From NCBI RefSeq assembly GCF_021134715.1, contig NC_060028.1:4734501-4798500 (forward strand): DNA of 64,000 nt, written 5' to 3'. Positions 29,817-41,800 of the stretch are shown here, piece by piece. The translations under genes and the position numbers were made by a program. This DNA comes from Daphnia pulex (Eukaryota > Arthropoda > Branchiopoda > Diplostraca > Daphniidae). The notes under the pieces were generated by a model. The model worked only from the letters and a program-made list of their open reading frames with translations. It was not told the origin of the DNA and did no database searches. The stretch's first letter is position 1, and every line of letters begins with the position of its first letter.

Positions 29817-29986
29817 TATGACGAAATGGACATTGAATGAGCGGAAATAGTGCACCAAAAATGAACGTTATATTCACATACCATTTGAACATCCACATAC
29901 ATTTTTCGAATCTCACATTTACATGCAATGAACGTCGACGTTTTAGTAGGGTAGCTAAACATTTGTTTACTATTAGCAAATCCCTC

Positions 29987-31340
29987 TTATGAGAGAGCTT
30001 CGAGCTGTTTGATTCGGGTTTCGACGGCTTCCATAGCCTTTTCGTATTTTTCGTTCGTCTCTCTTTTCTCCTTTTCCACTAGGGCTCGATATTGAAGTTC
30101 AGCCTCATCGATTTTCATCTTTTTTTTTGCCATTTGGTCAGCTTGCTGCTGGATTTTTCGTTGAAGCTCAGTGTTACGTTCAATTTTGCTCAAACGTTTT
30201 TCGGAATCGATGGTCGTCTGAGTCATGGTTCTCGTCACTTTTGATAGTTATTCCTCGACGTTTCTCCTCGGCTCAATTTATTGACGTAGACGCTGCTGAA
30301 TCTCGTTCATGATGGCGGCGGAGTCGGGACGTTGTACTCTTGATTCTGAAACTGATGATCCAACGATCGAGTCATTGTAGTCAAACTGATTTCTTAACGT
30401 GTTGTTAAGCGCTGTTTCGTCGACAACAGATGAGTGTACGGAGGACCGTGGCGTGCGGATGTATCTGTCAATTTGTTCATATACTTCCATCGTTATCGCT
30501 TCACACCTTCTGATCCATTCGTTCGGATTTGCGACTTCTCTGCGTTAAAATCTGGCGCTTTAACATATCGCTCGTGAGACGTTGCAGTCTTCTAATTGGT
30601 CGGCCAGTGTCGCTCGACGAACAACCAACTTTTGTTTACTGCCAAAATTGACGATGTGTTGATTTATTTTTGTAATCAACTTGGTGTGTCTTCCTTTTTC
30701 GACCGTGCCCTCTCGTTTTAATTGCTTGGTACTGGTAAGCGGTGGAAATTCACTGTTGACGGAGGTTTGCAGAATTCGTCAAGTGAGCCCGGCTGATTTT
30801 CAAAGTTGGAATCTTGTATTTCGGAACGCAGAACGTTTTTTGAACAGTGAATGAAGCTGGGATGAAACGATGATGAAAGAATGATGATCGATGAGATGAA
30901 AGACGATTGGTTTTACAGCAACCCCAATCGTATGACAGCCAGCTGGCCTTGCGTGGTGCTTCCTGCTCTTCCTGCTCTTCTTGCTGTTCCATTCGATTTT
31001 GGATTTTTGCCCTGTGTGGTTGTTGTTGTTAGCTAGTCGATTTTTTCAATTCTTGATATATTTGCTGAGCCTCACGCGTTCGTTTTTCAATCAGCTGCCT
31101 TCTTTCCTCTTCGCTTCGTTCTTCAATCAAAAGCGCTCTTGCAGCCTGCCGTTCACGGTCCCGTTGCACGCCTTCTGAAACTCGGCGTTGTAAGTGACGG
31201 GAAGCTTGTTGAGCCCTGTTGCGTTCACTGTTGCTACGTCGCATCAGCTTGGTGGTTTCGAGCCAAGTGGCCACGTTACGAAGATGAGAAGGGAACACAT
31301 TCCCTCGTGACTGACAAAAAATTGTCGGATTGCGTGACAC
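29987..31340 (-). mobile_element. BEL/Pao gag N-terminal region (broken)
   Basis: Minus-strand segments are rich in Arg, Glu and Gln and should form coiled coils (31029-31340 with RERQAARALLIEERSEEERR; 29987-30238 with KKKMKIDEAELQYRALVEKE). Between them lie LITKINQHIVNFGSKQKLVV and a segment with DETALNNTLRNQFDYNDS. Several stops interrupt the frame. The position upstream of the DUF1759-like capsid and shared strand make this the gag N-terminus of the same element, but no LTR could be pinned down beyond 31340. Confidence 0.5.
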
Positions 31341-31413
31341 AAAAACTTTGAGCTGTCGGAGCTCAGAAATTTATAGGTGAATGGTAGGCCTATTGATGCT
31401 CTATATGATTGTA

Positions 31414-31775
31414 GGGGAGAGGGGGGCTAGTTGGCAGGGTCACTTTTTGTGAATTTATTTGAATTTTTTGACCACACTTTTTGCAAATTGAATGAATAAA
31501 TCAAATTCAGATTTCAATTCTCTATGAATTGATCGTATTTGTTTACAATGTTCATTTACACGAAATTGGGAAATTGGGAAAAACCGAAAAAAAAATGTCT
31601 GCCAACTTGCCCCACCTACCGGGTAAATTGGCAGCTGACGATTCTCCATTTCTCCAAAATTTCTAGGTCGAATTTTGAAAACTTGCAACTCAGCATCTCT
31701 TGAGAAAACTGTATGCCAACATGCCCCTCAAAATTTCTGCCAACTAGCCACCTGCCTACTAGCCCCCCTCTCCCC
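31414..31775. mobile_element. 362-bp DNA element with GGGGAGAGGGGGGCTAGT ends, copy A
   Basis: Terminal inverted repeats of ~25 bp (GGGGAGAGGGGGGCTAGTTG left, GGGGAGAGGGGGGCTAGTAG right) are flanked by TA on both sides. It has no coding capacity. A larger, older relative lies at 35305-36018. Confidence 0.75.
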
Positions 31776-31778
31776 TAT

Positions 31779-32845
31779 TTTAAATTGACGGAAGGTAAAG
31801 CTTAGGAAGCACACTATTCCTCTAATTTTGGTTCATTCTGGTGGGAAAGTTTAAAGAGAAAAAGGAAGGGAAGATAAGAATGTAAAAGCGCAAAAGAAAT
31901 CTAAAAAGGAGGAAAGGTGTGCTTATTAATATACCTTCCGTCAATTTCAAATACAATCATATGGAGAAATTTGCCTGCCCAAGAAATTTTCAAGCATGAC
32001 TGTATATATTTCACATCATATATTAGTGACTTTAAATGAAAATATCACGTCATGTTGAAAATGTGACATGAATGTCAAAAAGACATTGTAGTATCAACGA
32101 GTATCAAATTGACATAAAAACGAGACCAATTGCTACATGGGATGCGAACTTAATAAAAATGTATTCTGTGGCGTGAATCACTGAAATCTATTTTTAAAAA
32201 TATGTAAAATCTAATTTTCACCCATGAACTGAAACGTTTATGGCATTTGCCCAAAATGATCCGTGTCCATGATGAATCTGTTCTCCCCCATAGTAATTTA
32301 GTTAAAGCATATTTTATAGTTGGTATAGCCATGCTGTACAATAAATATTAACAAATTCGGGACCACAAATCCACTGATTCTAATCATCTTTATGCGTTTG
32401 AAAAATAATTTGACACTATGCGCAATCCCCCAGCATATTTTTACATACAAATGCATTATTTGTAGTTCAATAAAAAGTTATTGGAATTATTTTTACCATT
32501 TCAGAATACCTATAATGTATATAAGCGTTTATTTTACTGAGAGTAAATAAATCGCACAACTTCTTAGACGTTATGGTTTCGAATTTAAATCTCATTATTT
32601 GAAGTAAAGCTAAAAAAGATTTGCTTCGTCAATGCTTTCAGGTATTAGTGCACTAAGCTACAGAACTTTACAACGATTTAATAAAATATGAATATAATCA
32701 GACGATACTGCTTCCTCACTCAACATGTGCTAATTGGTGTCCTCCAAATTTTATTTTTGGGTGTGGATTATTTGATTCTGTGGCGATATCCTACACATTT
32801 TAAAATAAATAACGTAAGTGAAAAAACTATTGATTATCGTATTTT
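31779..32845. other. 3' flank of the DDR-like gene, no gene seen
   Basis: It is AT-rich sequence downstream of the DDR-like stop codon on the minus strand and should include its 3' UTR. The first AATAAA on the minus strand was not resolved with confidence. Confidence 0.35.
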
Positions 32846-35800
32846 TTATGTACCTAAATTTTTGCGCATTAAAAACATGTGGATTTCTTTAAATGTAGGT
32901 CGATCGTTGGGGTTGCATTTCCAGCATTCACACATTAAGTCGTAGATATCCTTAGGGCAAAGGATCGGCCAGGAAAGTAATATCTGCGTAAATTGCGAAT
33001 AGAACATTTTTTAGTCAGATTCGCTGATTAAAATGCACTCGTTCGTTCTTGCCATGATGCCACCAGTTTTGTTTCATATTCATTTGTAAACTGATGTGGC
33101 ATAAACAAGATTCCTTCGGTAATGTCCTTCGGGAATTTTTTCACGGTAAAGAGACAGAAAATCAAGGTTAAATAGTAGATTAATACATACTATTATGTTT
33201 GGAAAATTCTGTTTCCCTTTATTCTCTTAAATTAATTGATTCTTATTAACTAATTGACTAATAATCTGTCAATATTATGAGTGGTGCGACTTAGGTGTGG
33301 CGGAGGCTTCACCCCGCCATCCCACGTCACACTTCATGTTTTGATTAAGTTAAAGTAACACTTATTACTATAGTAACAATACAATTATATCATCAGTCAC
33401 ATGTTACATTACATGAGTCTTGGCTAATAGATAGCGAGCTACTATCATACCCATTTTTTTCCCTTACAATAATATAATAATGATGTTCTAATGGTCATCA
33501 ACCCGGGCTTCCATTTCTATTTTTCAGGATTCGAATCTCGATCAAGTCGGAAAGGAAACTAAGTTTGTAATTTTTTGAAAAATTGCTCTTAAAAAGCTTT
33601 CGGGGGTAAATGGAAATGGAAGATCGGTGGTAACTCTTCACCACCGCAAGAAGATCTTGATGACCGAGGAGAGGACAGGGTAAGAATGGAGAGATTACCC
33701 AGAGCTTCAAAATGAGTATAATCTAACATTTTTAAAATGTTCCTCAACTTCTTGGTTGATGACTAACTGTTAAAAAAGGAGGCATAGAAATTTTACTTGG
33801 ACAACCAAATTTATTAAAATCAAGATAAAAAACAGTAAACAAAAAGAGGTAATAATAAAACAAAAGAGTTAAAAAAGTAATAGTGGGAAAATACAAAGTA
33901 AAAAGAAGAATAAAGACGAAATCGAACAAGAACATAAAAACAAAATAAAATAAAATATACTCTCCACTCCCAAAGCAGAAAACTTGTCTTACTAGGGAAG
34001 ATCAAATTTTTTTTTCTTTTTGTTTACACTGCTGAGCACTCAATGCACTGACAGTTGGAAGGTTACGCAAAAAAAGCGAATTCACTGCCTAGGATCGGCA
34101 ACCAGCTAGGTAACAAATATGCAAATTAAATTTTTAAAACAGTAATGAAAACAAATGAAAACCCCACTACGCAATGTATCAAATTTTGACAGAATTATGT
34201 ACAAAATTTGGTGACGATTGGTCATTCAGGGAAGAAACGTATAAGCAAATACATAATGGACATTAAACCCTCCGAATTTCACTACTAGCTACTACTACCC
34301 TACCCCCTTATACCCCACACCCTATATTGTTAAGGCCCTTATATATAAATATACCTCAGGGATAAATTTGGTTTGTTAATCCTATTTCTGATTTTAATTT
34401 AGATAAGATTTTGTGGATGGGGTTGAAAACTGGCAAAAAAGGGCCTTCTACTAAATTTATAATAACTTGGTCAATCTAACCTGGAATCAAAATTCCTTTT
34501 GGATTTGCATAGAGAGATAGCCTAGAAAACCTTTATTTGTTTTAGAACATTATTTTTTTTATATGCACCTTTCTAAAAAGCGATACCAAACAGAGGGGAG
34601 GGGAGGGGCTCCGCTCCCAATAAAAAAATTCACGAAAAATTTTCACGAATTCTAAAGTTAAATATTTCCGGAACGATAAGGAATTTTTGACGCGAAACCA
34701 CAAAAACAGACAAATCAGTATTGAAAAACTGAACAAGCCTGCTGTTTTTTACATATTTATTTTTAGATCCCATAGCAGAACGGGAAAAAACGGGGTCCCT
34801 GAATTTGGTGCGGTTGAGTAGTGGGTTGATTATTTTTAACATTTAACGAAATACCCCCTTTTTACGGAGAAAATCGGGAAATCCGAAATAATTTGGAATG
34901 AAATTTGTGAAATATCACGAAATCCCAAAATCTTCCCCTCTGTTTACATCGGTTTTCGCCGCATATTCGGCTTGTAGAAAAAAATTATAGAAAATTTAGC
35001 TCTTGGGATGATTCAGTTTTTTCTACGAGCCCAATATACGGCTAAAACGATGAAAACGGATGGGAGGATTTTGGGATTCCGTCGGATTTCGGGATATCTC
35101 AGGAATTTCAATCCCGATTATCTCGAAACGAAAAGTGATAAAAATTTGGACTTTATTCCGTTGGAATCGCCCTGCGATTTTGAACAGGATAGACCTATTC
35201 CGGATTTTAAAAGTCTCTTTGCGGATTCCTTTCCAAAAACTATCTAAAAAAGGAAGTATTTCGAACGCTTTGAGTCAGAGGTCGGAGATCGCTTATTAAA
35301 AATGTAGGAGGAGAGGGGGGCTAGTTGGCAGGTGGGGTAAGTTGGCATTTTGCTAGTTAGACCCCTTAAAGACCAAAACAAATCAAGTCTTTTATACCAA
35401 ATATGAAGGACAACACCCAGATTACTCATACAAAATTTCAAAAGTGTACGACTTCCCCAACAGGAGTTATAGCAAAAAGAAAAAAAAACGGCAAAAAGTT
35501 TTTTTTTGGGCCTCTCACTACTTTTCACTTATCTCATAGTATAAAACTCGACAAAACTCTAAGATTGTCAGAAAACCCAAGCAAAAAAGAATTAATGTTT
35601 GTCTTATTTTTAAAAGAAACCCGACATTTATAAATTAAAAAGTTATTTAGTTATCAATTTATTTGTTCGAAAAGCACCCTGTGGGGTTAGTTGTCAGAAA
35701 TTTTGAGGGGCATGTTGGCATACAGATTTCTCACGAGATGCTAAGTTGCAAGTTTTCAAAATTCGACCTAGAAATTCTGGAGCAATGGAGAATCGTCAGC

Positions 35801-38800
35801 TGCCAACGTAGGTGGGGCAAGTTGGCAGACTTTTTTATGCAGTTTTTCTCAATTTCACAATTCCGTGTAAATGAACATATTGTAAAGAAATACGATCAAT
35901 TCATAGAGAATTGAAATCTGAATTTGATTTATTCATTCAATTTGCAAAACGTGTGGTCAAGAAATTAAAATAAATTCACAAAAAGTGACCCTGTCAACTA
36001 ACCCTACTCGTCTCTAGTTCACGCGTGTCATGTCGCATCTTGGCGCGTCGTACGCTTATATAATAAGTTTAAGTTTTATTACATTTCCCTACTGTTCCAA
36101 TGCTTTACACACCGTCATTTCCCTGTGTAAACTATAAATAATATCATTTTTGGATACACATTTAAATAAGGTAAAAAAATCCACATTTTCCTGTGACTTT
36201 TTGCTAGCGTTTCTCTAACCTTCATTCCTAAACAGTTGATTTCCCCCTATTTCCGCCCTCGGAAAAAGGAAATATGAAATATTTAATGAATGGAAGTTAA
36301 AGAAACATTAAAAATATGAAAAAATTCATACGACACGCGGAATGTTGTTGCTTAATTTACATGTTTATGCGAAAACGATACCAGGCATTGTTACATGGGA
36401 AAATGGCGGTATGTGAAGCAGTAGGGAAATAGATTAAAATCTGAACTTCTTATATTATCGTTTGACACGCCACCATAGCCATACGGCATGACACGCGTAT
36501 TTCTACTCCCATTCCTCCCAGCCTTATGACGGTACAATTAGTGGTCTTCCATTTCTTTGTCTATGGTACAGTACCTACACAAAGTTTGGAACCACGGCGA
36601 GTGTTTCCGCGCTTCTAACACGGCGGCTTACGGCCAAAGTGTCTCTCTTTTTTACGCGATAACTCACGTTTGAGTTATCGCAAAGCAAATTTGAAAAAAA
36701 TCTTCTTGGTGAGGAAAGAATTTCCTTTCACCATGATTTTTTGTAGATTTTAGTGAATTGAAGTTTATCCCCAAAAGACTAGATATAAAGTTTGGAAACA
36801 TCGGCGCGCTCGCCATATGTTTCCAAGCTAAAGTGTATGCTAGTTAAAAAATCATAAAAAATTGAAATTAATCAATTATGACTTGAAACTTGCACAAACG
36901 GTAGACGACATAGTAGTCTACATTTGGACAAAGTTTCAAATTTTTTAAATTAAACGCTGATTTTTGCCGATTTTTTAAAGAAAAATTCCGATTAATTTTC
37001 GTAGCGCAGGGACGAAATCCTAGCCCGGGGGAAGAATAGAGGGAAGAAAATAGGAGAGAACAAAGGGGTCCGGCGGTTTTCCCTCTTCTATTCTTCCCTC
37101 GGGCAGGATACGCTCCACGCGACGAGAGAAGAAAAATCAACATTTAATGAAAAAATGCGAAAATGAATAAAAAAAATAATGAAATACGTGTCCAGCGTGA
37201 CCCCCGCTCTCCTCTATACTAACGTATAATTATTATGGATATTTTAACACTTTCAATTTTGCAGTAAATTTGTAGAGATTAAGAATATTACAATCACAAG
37301 AAAGAGTTTTACTGCCATGTTATCACTCCCCCCCCCCCCGAAAAATAAATGAATAGATAAGGGTTAATATGAGTAAGATTTGAAGATTCGAGTATGGCAG
37401 GCTTTGAATAATTTTCTATACGCAAAAATGCAACTAATTATAAAGGTAAAATTTAAATGAGATCACCTCGTTTAATCCGCCTTGTTGCTGGTAATGCGTT
37501 AGTAAACGGAGTACTTCATTGTCAGTTAGAGCCTCAATTGGCGGATCGCGAGCAAATGTCAACATCTCCCACTATATTTCAACCAATGATTGCATAATAA
37601 ACTTCAATTATTTCTAGATATTTGGCAAACTAGATCTTCGTGGACTTACCAAGAGAACACCGAAAGACCATGCGTCACTGCTTGAGCTAAACTTTTCCTA
37701 CAAGTTAACAAGTATAGTTAGTATACATATTGGTCGGACATGTACACATTTACATATAATGATTAATTTTAAAAGTAGTCTGTGCTTACCAATGTAACAC
37801 TTTCCCATGCCATCCATCTTAAGGGCAAGTATCGACCATCGTCCATCGTGAAATAATCTCCTGGATACAATTTGCTACTTATGTCGAAGCAAGCAATTTT
37901 CACGCCATAATTGGAATCTACTAGACAGTTTCTGTTCATCGAATCCACATTTTTAGTAGGAAACACATCTAGCAACAATTCTAAATAATTTCAACCTAGC
38001 TGCCAAATCTCGATGTATTATGTTATGAATTTCCAAGTATTCCATTGCAGCCGCAATTTGTTTTGCCATAAAAATAAGGCATCCGTAGCTAAACTCATTA
38101 AAATAATCAACGCGCATTCAACAAGTTTTTATTTGAAATAACTGACCGAAAATTAAGTTAGTAACCTACCTTAAACTCCTCTCACTTAAAGAAGACGTTT
38201 CTGCAACGTGATTTTGAAGAAATTGATACATGTCCGTAACGTCACCGTAGCCGAATATAATCGAAAACCTGTTTTCCGGCTGCTGTGGTAATACAAGACC
38301 GAGGAATGGCAATATTTTGTCGTGTTGCAGTTTGCACTGTGTCTGAATTTCTTTGTCCATTTCGTCGCTAAAATATTTGACATGAATTAGTAAAAAGCTA
38401 TTTTTGAAATGTATATAATTGCTGCGATCTGTATGAATAAATATTAGAGATCATAAAAAAATATATAAATATAGGCCTGCATCATTACTTTTTCCAATAA
38501 GACGGAAACTGGCGAGAGAGCACTACAGTTGTGCTCATTGAGTCTTCTGTTAACTGGCATAAATATAACTGCAATGAAAGAAAAAATTATTTTCTTCTTC
38601 AGCTCACAAGTAAAAAAAAATAAAACAAAAGTATTATCCACAAAAAATCGATAAGTTACTCAGCAAATCTATAATTTAGACACGAGTGCACTGCCATAGC
38701 AACGCGGCAGGGCTACCATAGTTACTACTCGTGGTAGTATTAAAAAAAAGGACAGTAGATGCGAATCATTCATAATCAATATACAATTTTTATGCGCAAC

Positions 38801-41800
38801 ACAAGTTTGCGGATATTTTCTTTTTACTATAGCGAACTTCATCCCATTTAGATTTTTAGATAGTGAGCTTAGCAGCTAAATATTAAATATTTTTAAGATA
38901 TACTGTACTAACTAATCATAATTAACAATATTTCTATACACATTCATAATAAACTCACATCATCTCCGAATTGGCCACATGACAAGTGATTAATGCGATT
39001 CAATTTCGTCGAACACATTTCCCTTAGCTCAGTTGTCCCAGTGCTTTGTTGGAATAATTCTGTCGTGGCGTAGAATCCTTCCTTGTCTACCGAACAAGAT
39101 GGTAAAATACCATTGAGGTAAGGATCTTTGTTTAAAATACCATTGGAAAGGATCGAGCCGCTCCGTGTCAACTGAGAAGGTGGTGTTGACGGATGCTGTT
39201 GCGCTTCGATTCGTGAATAATTCATATGTGAATAGAGCCGGGACATGAAGGAGACATTCGTTGTCGGGGAGCCAATCATGGGTGAAGTCTTCTCAGTTTC
39301 ATACGGATACGCTGGAATAACATCGTAATCCTGCTCACCTATAAAAACAAAATATCAGTAGGGACAGCCGGGAACAGCAACAACGGCGCGAATTTAAATC
39401 GATAATATGTTCCTCCTTTATTCCTCAGGCTTATAACATTCGTGTTTCCCAACAAAAAATATGAGACTGTCGCTACCTTGTGAAAGTGTAAAAAAAAAAA
39501 TATACCTAAAGCAATACTTTCTGTCCGATCATCCGCTTGTTTTTTGGTTTTCACGTTTAAACGGGGAGAGCAAGAATCGTCGTCCGAAAATGGCTCGTTG
39601 TAAAACGTAGATGAATTTTCAATGGAAGCGTTTTTTCTCCCTAAATTCATTAAATTTCGCTCATCGATCGGAGAGTAGATCGTTTTCTCATAACTGGCGC
39701 TGTTTGTCTTCCCAAAATCGTAATCTGCACTATTACGTTGAATTTCCAAACCCAGATTTTGCTGCAAGCATACACAAAAAAATCAAATTGCTGTAAATAT
39801 TTGGCAATCGCTTATTAAGAACGCAAAATAAAAAAAAATATAATAAATATAATAAATATAATGTCATTTATATGTTACCGGACTCATTCTTCCAAAAGAC
39901 GTCTGCAGAATGGATTGTTCGACACTTTTTTCAACATTGTGTACACTTTTACCGATGACGACAGCCAAGGCAATGGCTAAAGCGATGATAATTGAAGTCA
40001 TTACTCCTATGACAATTCCGGTATGACTAGAATAACTTTGCGTCGAAACTGGGAAAACAAGCAGAATTATGTAACTGTTGTTGGGTTGATGATGACAAAA
40101 CTAAACTATGCAACTAAATCAACGGGTCGTTATTATTATTATTATATTGATCCGCAAATGATAAAAAAATCAATAGGATGCGCTGTATGACGTACAAGAT
40201 TAATATTGCATTTATATGCTCGACTCATCTTTTGAAACAGGCATAAATATCTAAGTTTTTTTTTTTTTTTTTTGTTACTTACAGTCTTCTTCTATGTCTG
40301 ATGTTTTGATTTGGGCAACTGCGTCTCGCTGTAAGAACCCCTCGTCCTTTTGACGTCCCCTATCACGAACGTCGTCACTAAAATTTCCAACAGCTTGTTC
40401 TGAAACATCGAGATATTGACAGAAGGTGACTATAGGATTGCGACAAGTGTACGGTATGTTTCGTAAATCAACATCTTAATTTACCAGAAGTAAAATAAAA
40501 TTCGGAGACCACAAGCCACTCTGCAGCGAAGGTAAATTGCAGCTTTAGGTATCGCGCCTATAATAATTGATTTATAATTGATCACATCAAACAAATTTAT
40601 GTTAACTTTAAATAAAATTGTAAGGCTGTTTTTTTTTGTATAGTTTCCTATAATAGCACGACATCCGTTTGTGTGATAAAATGACGTATTACCATTTTAA
40701 ACCCGAGGTTGATCGATACGTTGCGGGCGTTGTCCAAGAAATGGTCGGGCATGTAGAAATAAGTGACGGCGCTGTCTAAGGGGAACTGACGACCTCCAAT
40801 GCTAAACAACACTCGCAATACCGAGAACACCTAGAATGCGCAAGGGAATATACAAGTACCAGATGAGAATAAATATAAGCGCAAACGAAATATTACCGAA
40901 GATTACTGAAATAACGTTAACATTTCAAATAAGGTATAGCTATAATAACAGCAGCAGCGGCAACCGTGGTTTATATTAGCACTCGGCTATACTCGCTTTA
41001 TCTTTTTCTTATAGCTAGTTTCATTGCGTAAGATATTATATAAGGGTTAAGCCCCCGATTGCGGTGGTCGTCACAGTGCTGTCGATCAGAAGAGGAAAAA
41101 AAACAAGCTGATGAAATGAGTAATTCAATTACTTCCCCCGTGCGATGCTGGAGCGCACTTTTTTAGTTTGAGGCTAATATAAAAGCATCCATATAACTCA
41201 ACTGGGCTGTGTTTTTCTCTTGGTATGTCTCACAACACCGAACACCTCAGTACAGCTTTATACGAAGGGTTGCTTCACCACTCCGATATAAATAGTTGAG
41301 ATTTAATCGAAAAAGAAACCCCTCAATATATTTCTTATATAACGTTCCTTCATCGAGCGGGCTTAACTCCCGCCCGCAGCAGCTATCTAAGTTATATACC
41401 TTAACGGCGGGATATAGTTGGGCGTGATGGGCATTGTTTTGGTCTTGGTGAGAGGTAAAATCAATAGAGCTACACAGTGGCACATATATAGCGTGTGCCG
41501 GGGTGGACAAAGTAACGATGCTGAAAATAGCTATGCTTGTGCTACCTACCTGGATGTGTTTGTGGTAGTCGTTGTTAACGAAGACATCGATTCGCGAGAA
41601 GTTGCGGACCCCCTCGAATTCGAATGTCAGTTCTAAAAGACCGAGACGTGGGGCATTCGTCTTATTTTGCCAGCCAACCCATCCGTAACCTGTTGTGAAA
41701 TCAAATCAGAGTATCAGACCATCCGGAAATGAATCATTCCAGCTGTCACAGCTGTGTGTCACAAGTGTCAAAAGAATTTAAAAAGGATTTCTGACTCTAG

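Larger units (their letters stand above)
27807..29986. mobile_element. Nested ~2.2-kb insertion in the BEL/Pao gag
   Basis: The interval separates two parts of gag. Its edges carry an imperfect inverted repeat, GGG(G/A)TTTGCTAA near 27819 and TTAGCAAATCCC near 29971. Inside are short GTTTAGGTATAGGTAAACA-type motifs near both ends, a tRNA-like piece (28452-28527), another at 29227-29296 and a MITE (29433-29816). No transposase gene was recognised. Edges are approximate because no clear target duplication was found. Confidence 0.45.

Noticed and set aside
36570-36830. Possible mariner-type MITE based on CAAAGTTTGGAA sequences
   Set aside because: The two copies are in direct, not inverted, orientation and no TA-flanked ends match.
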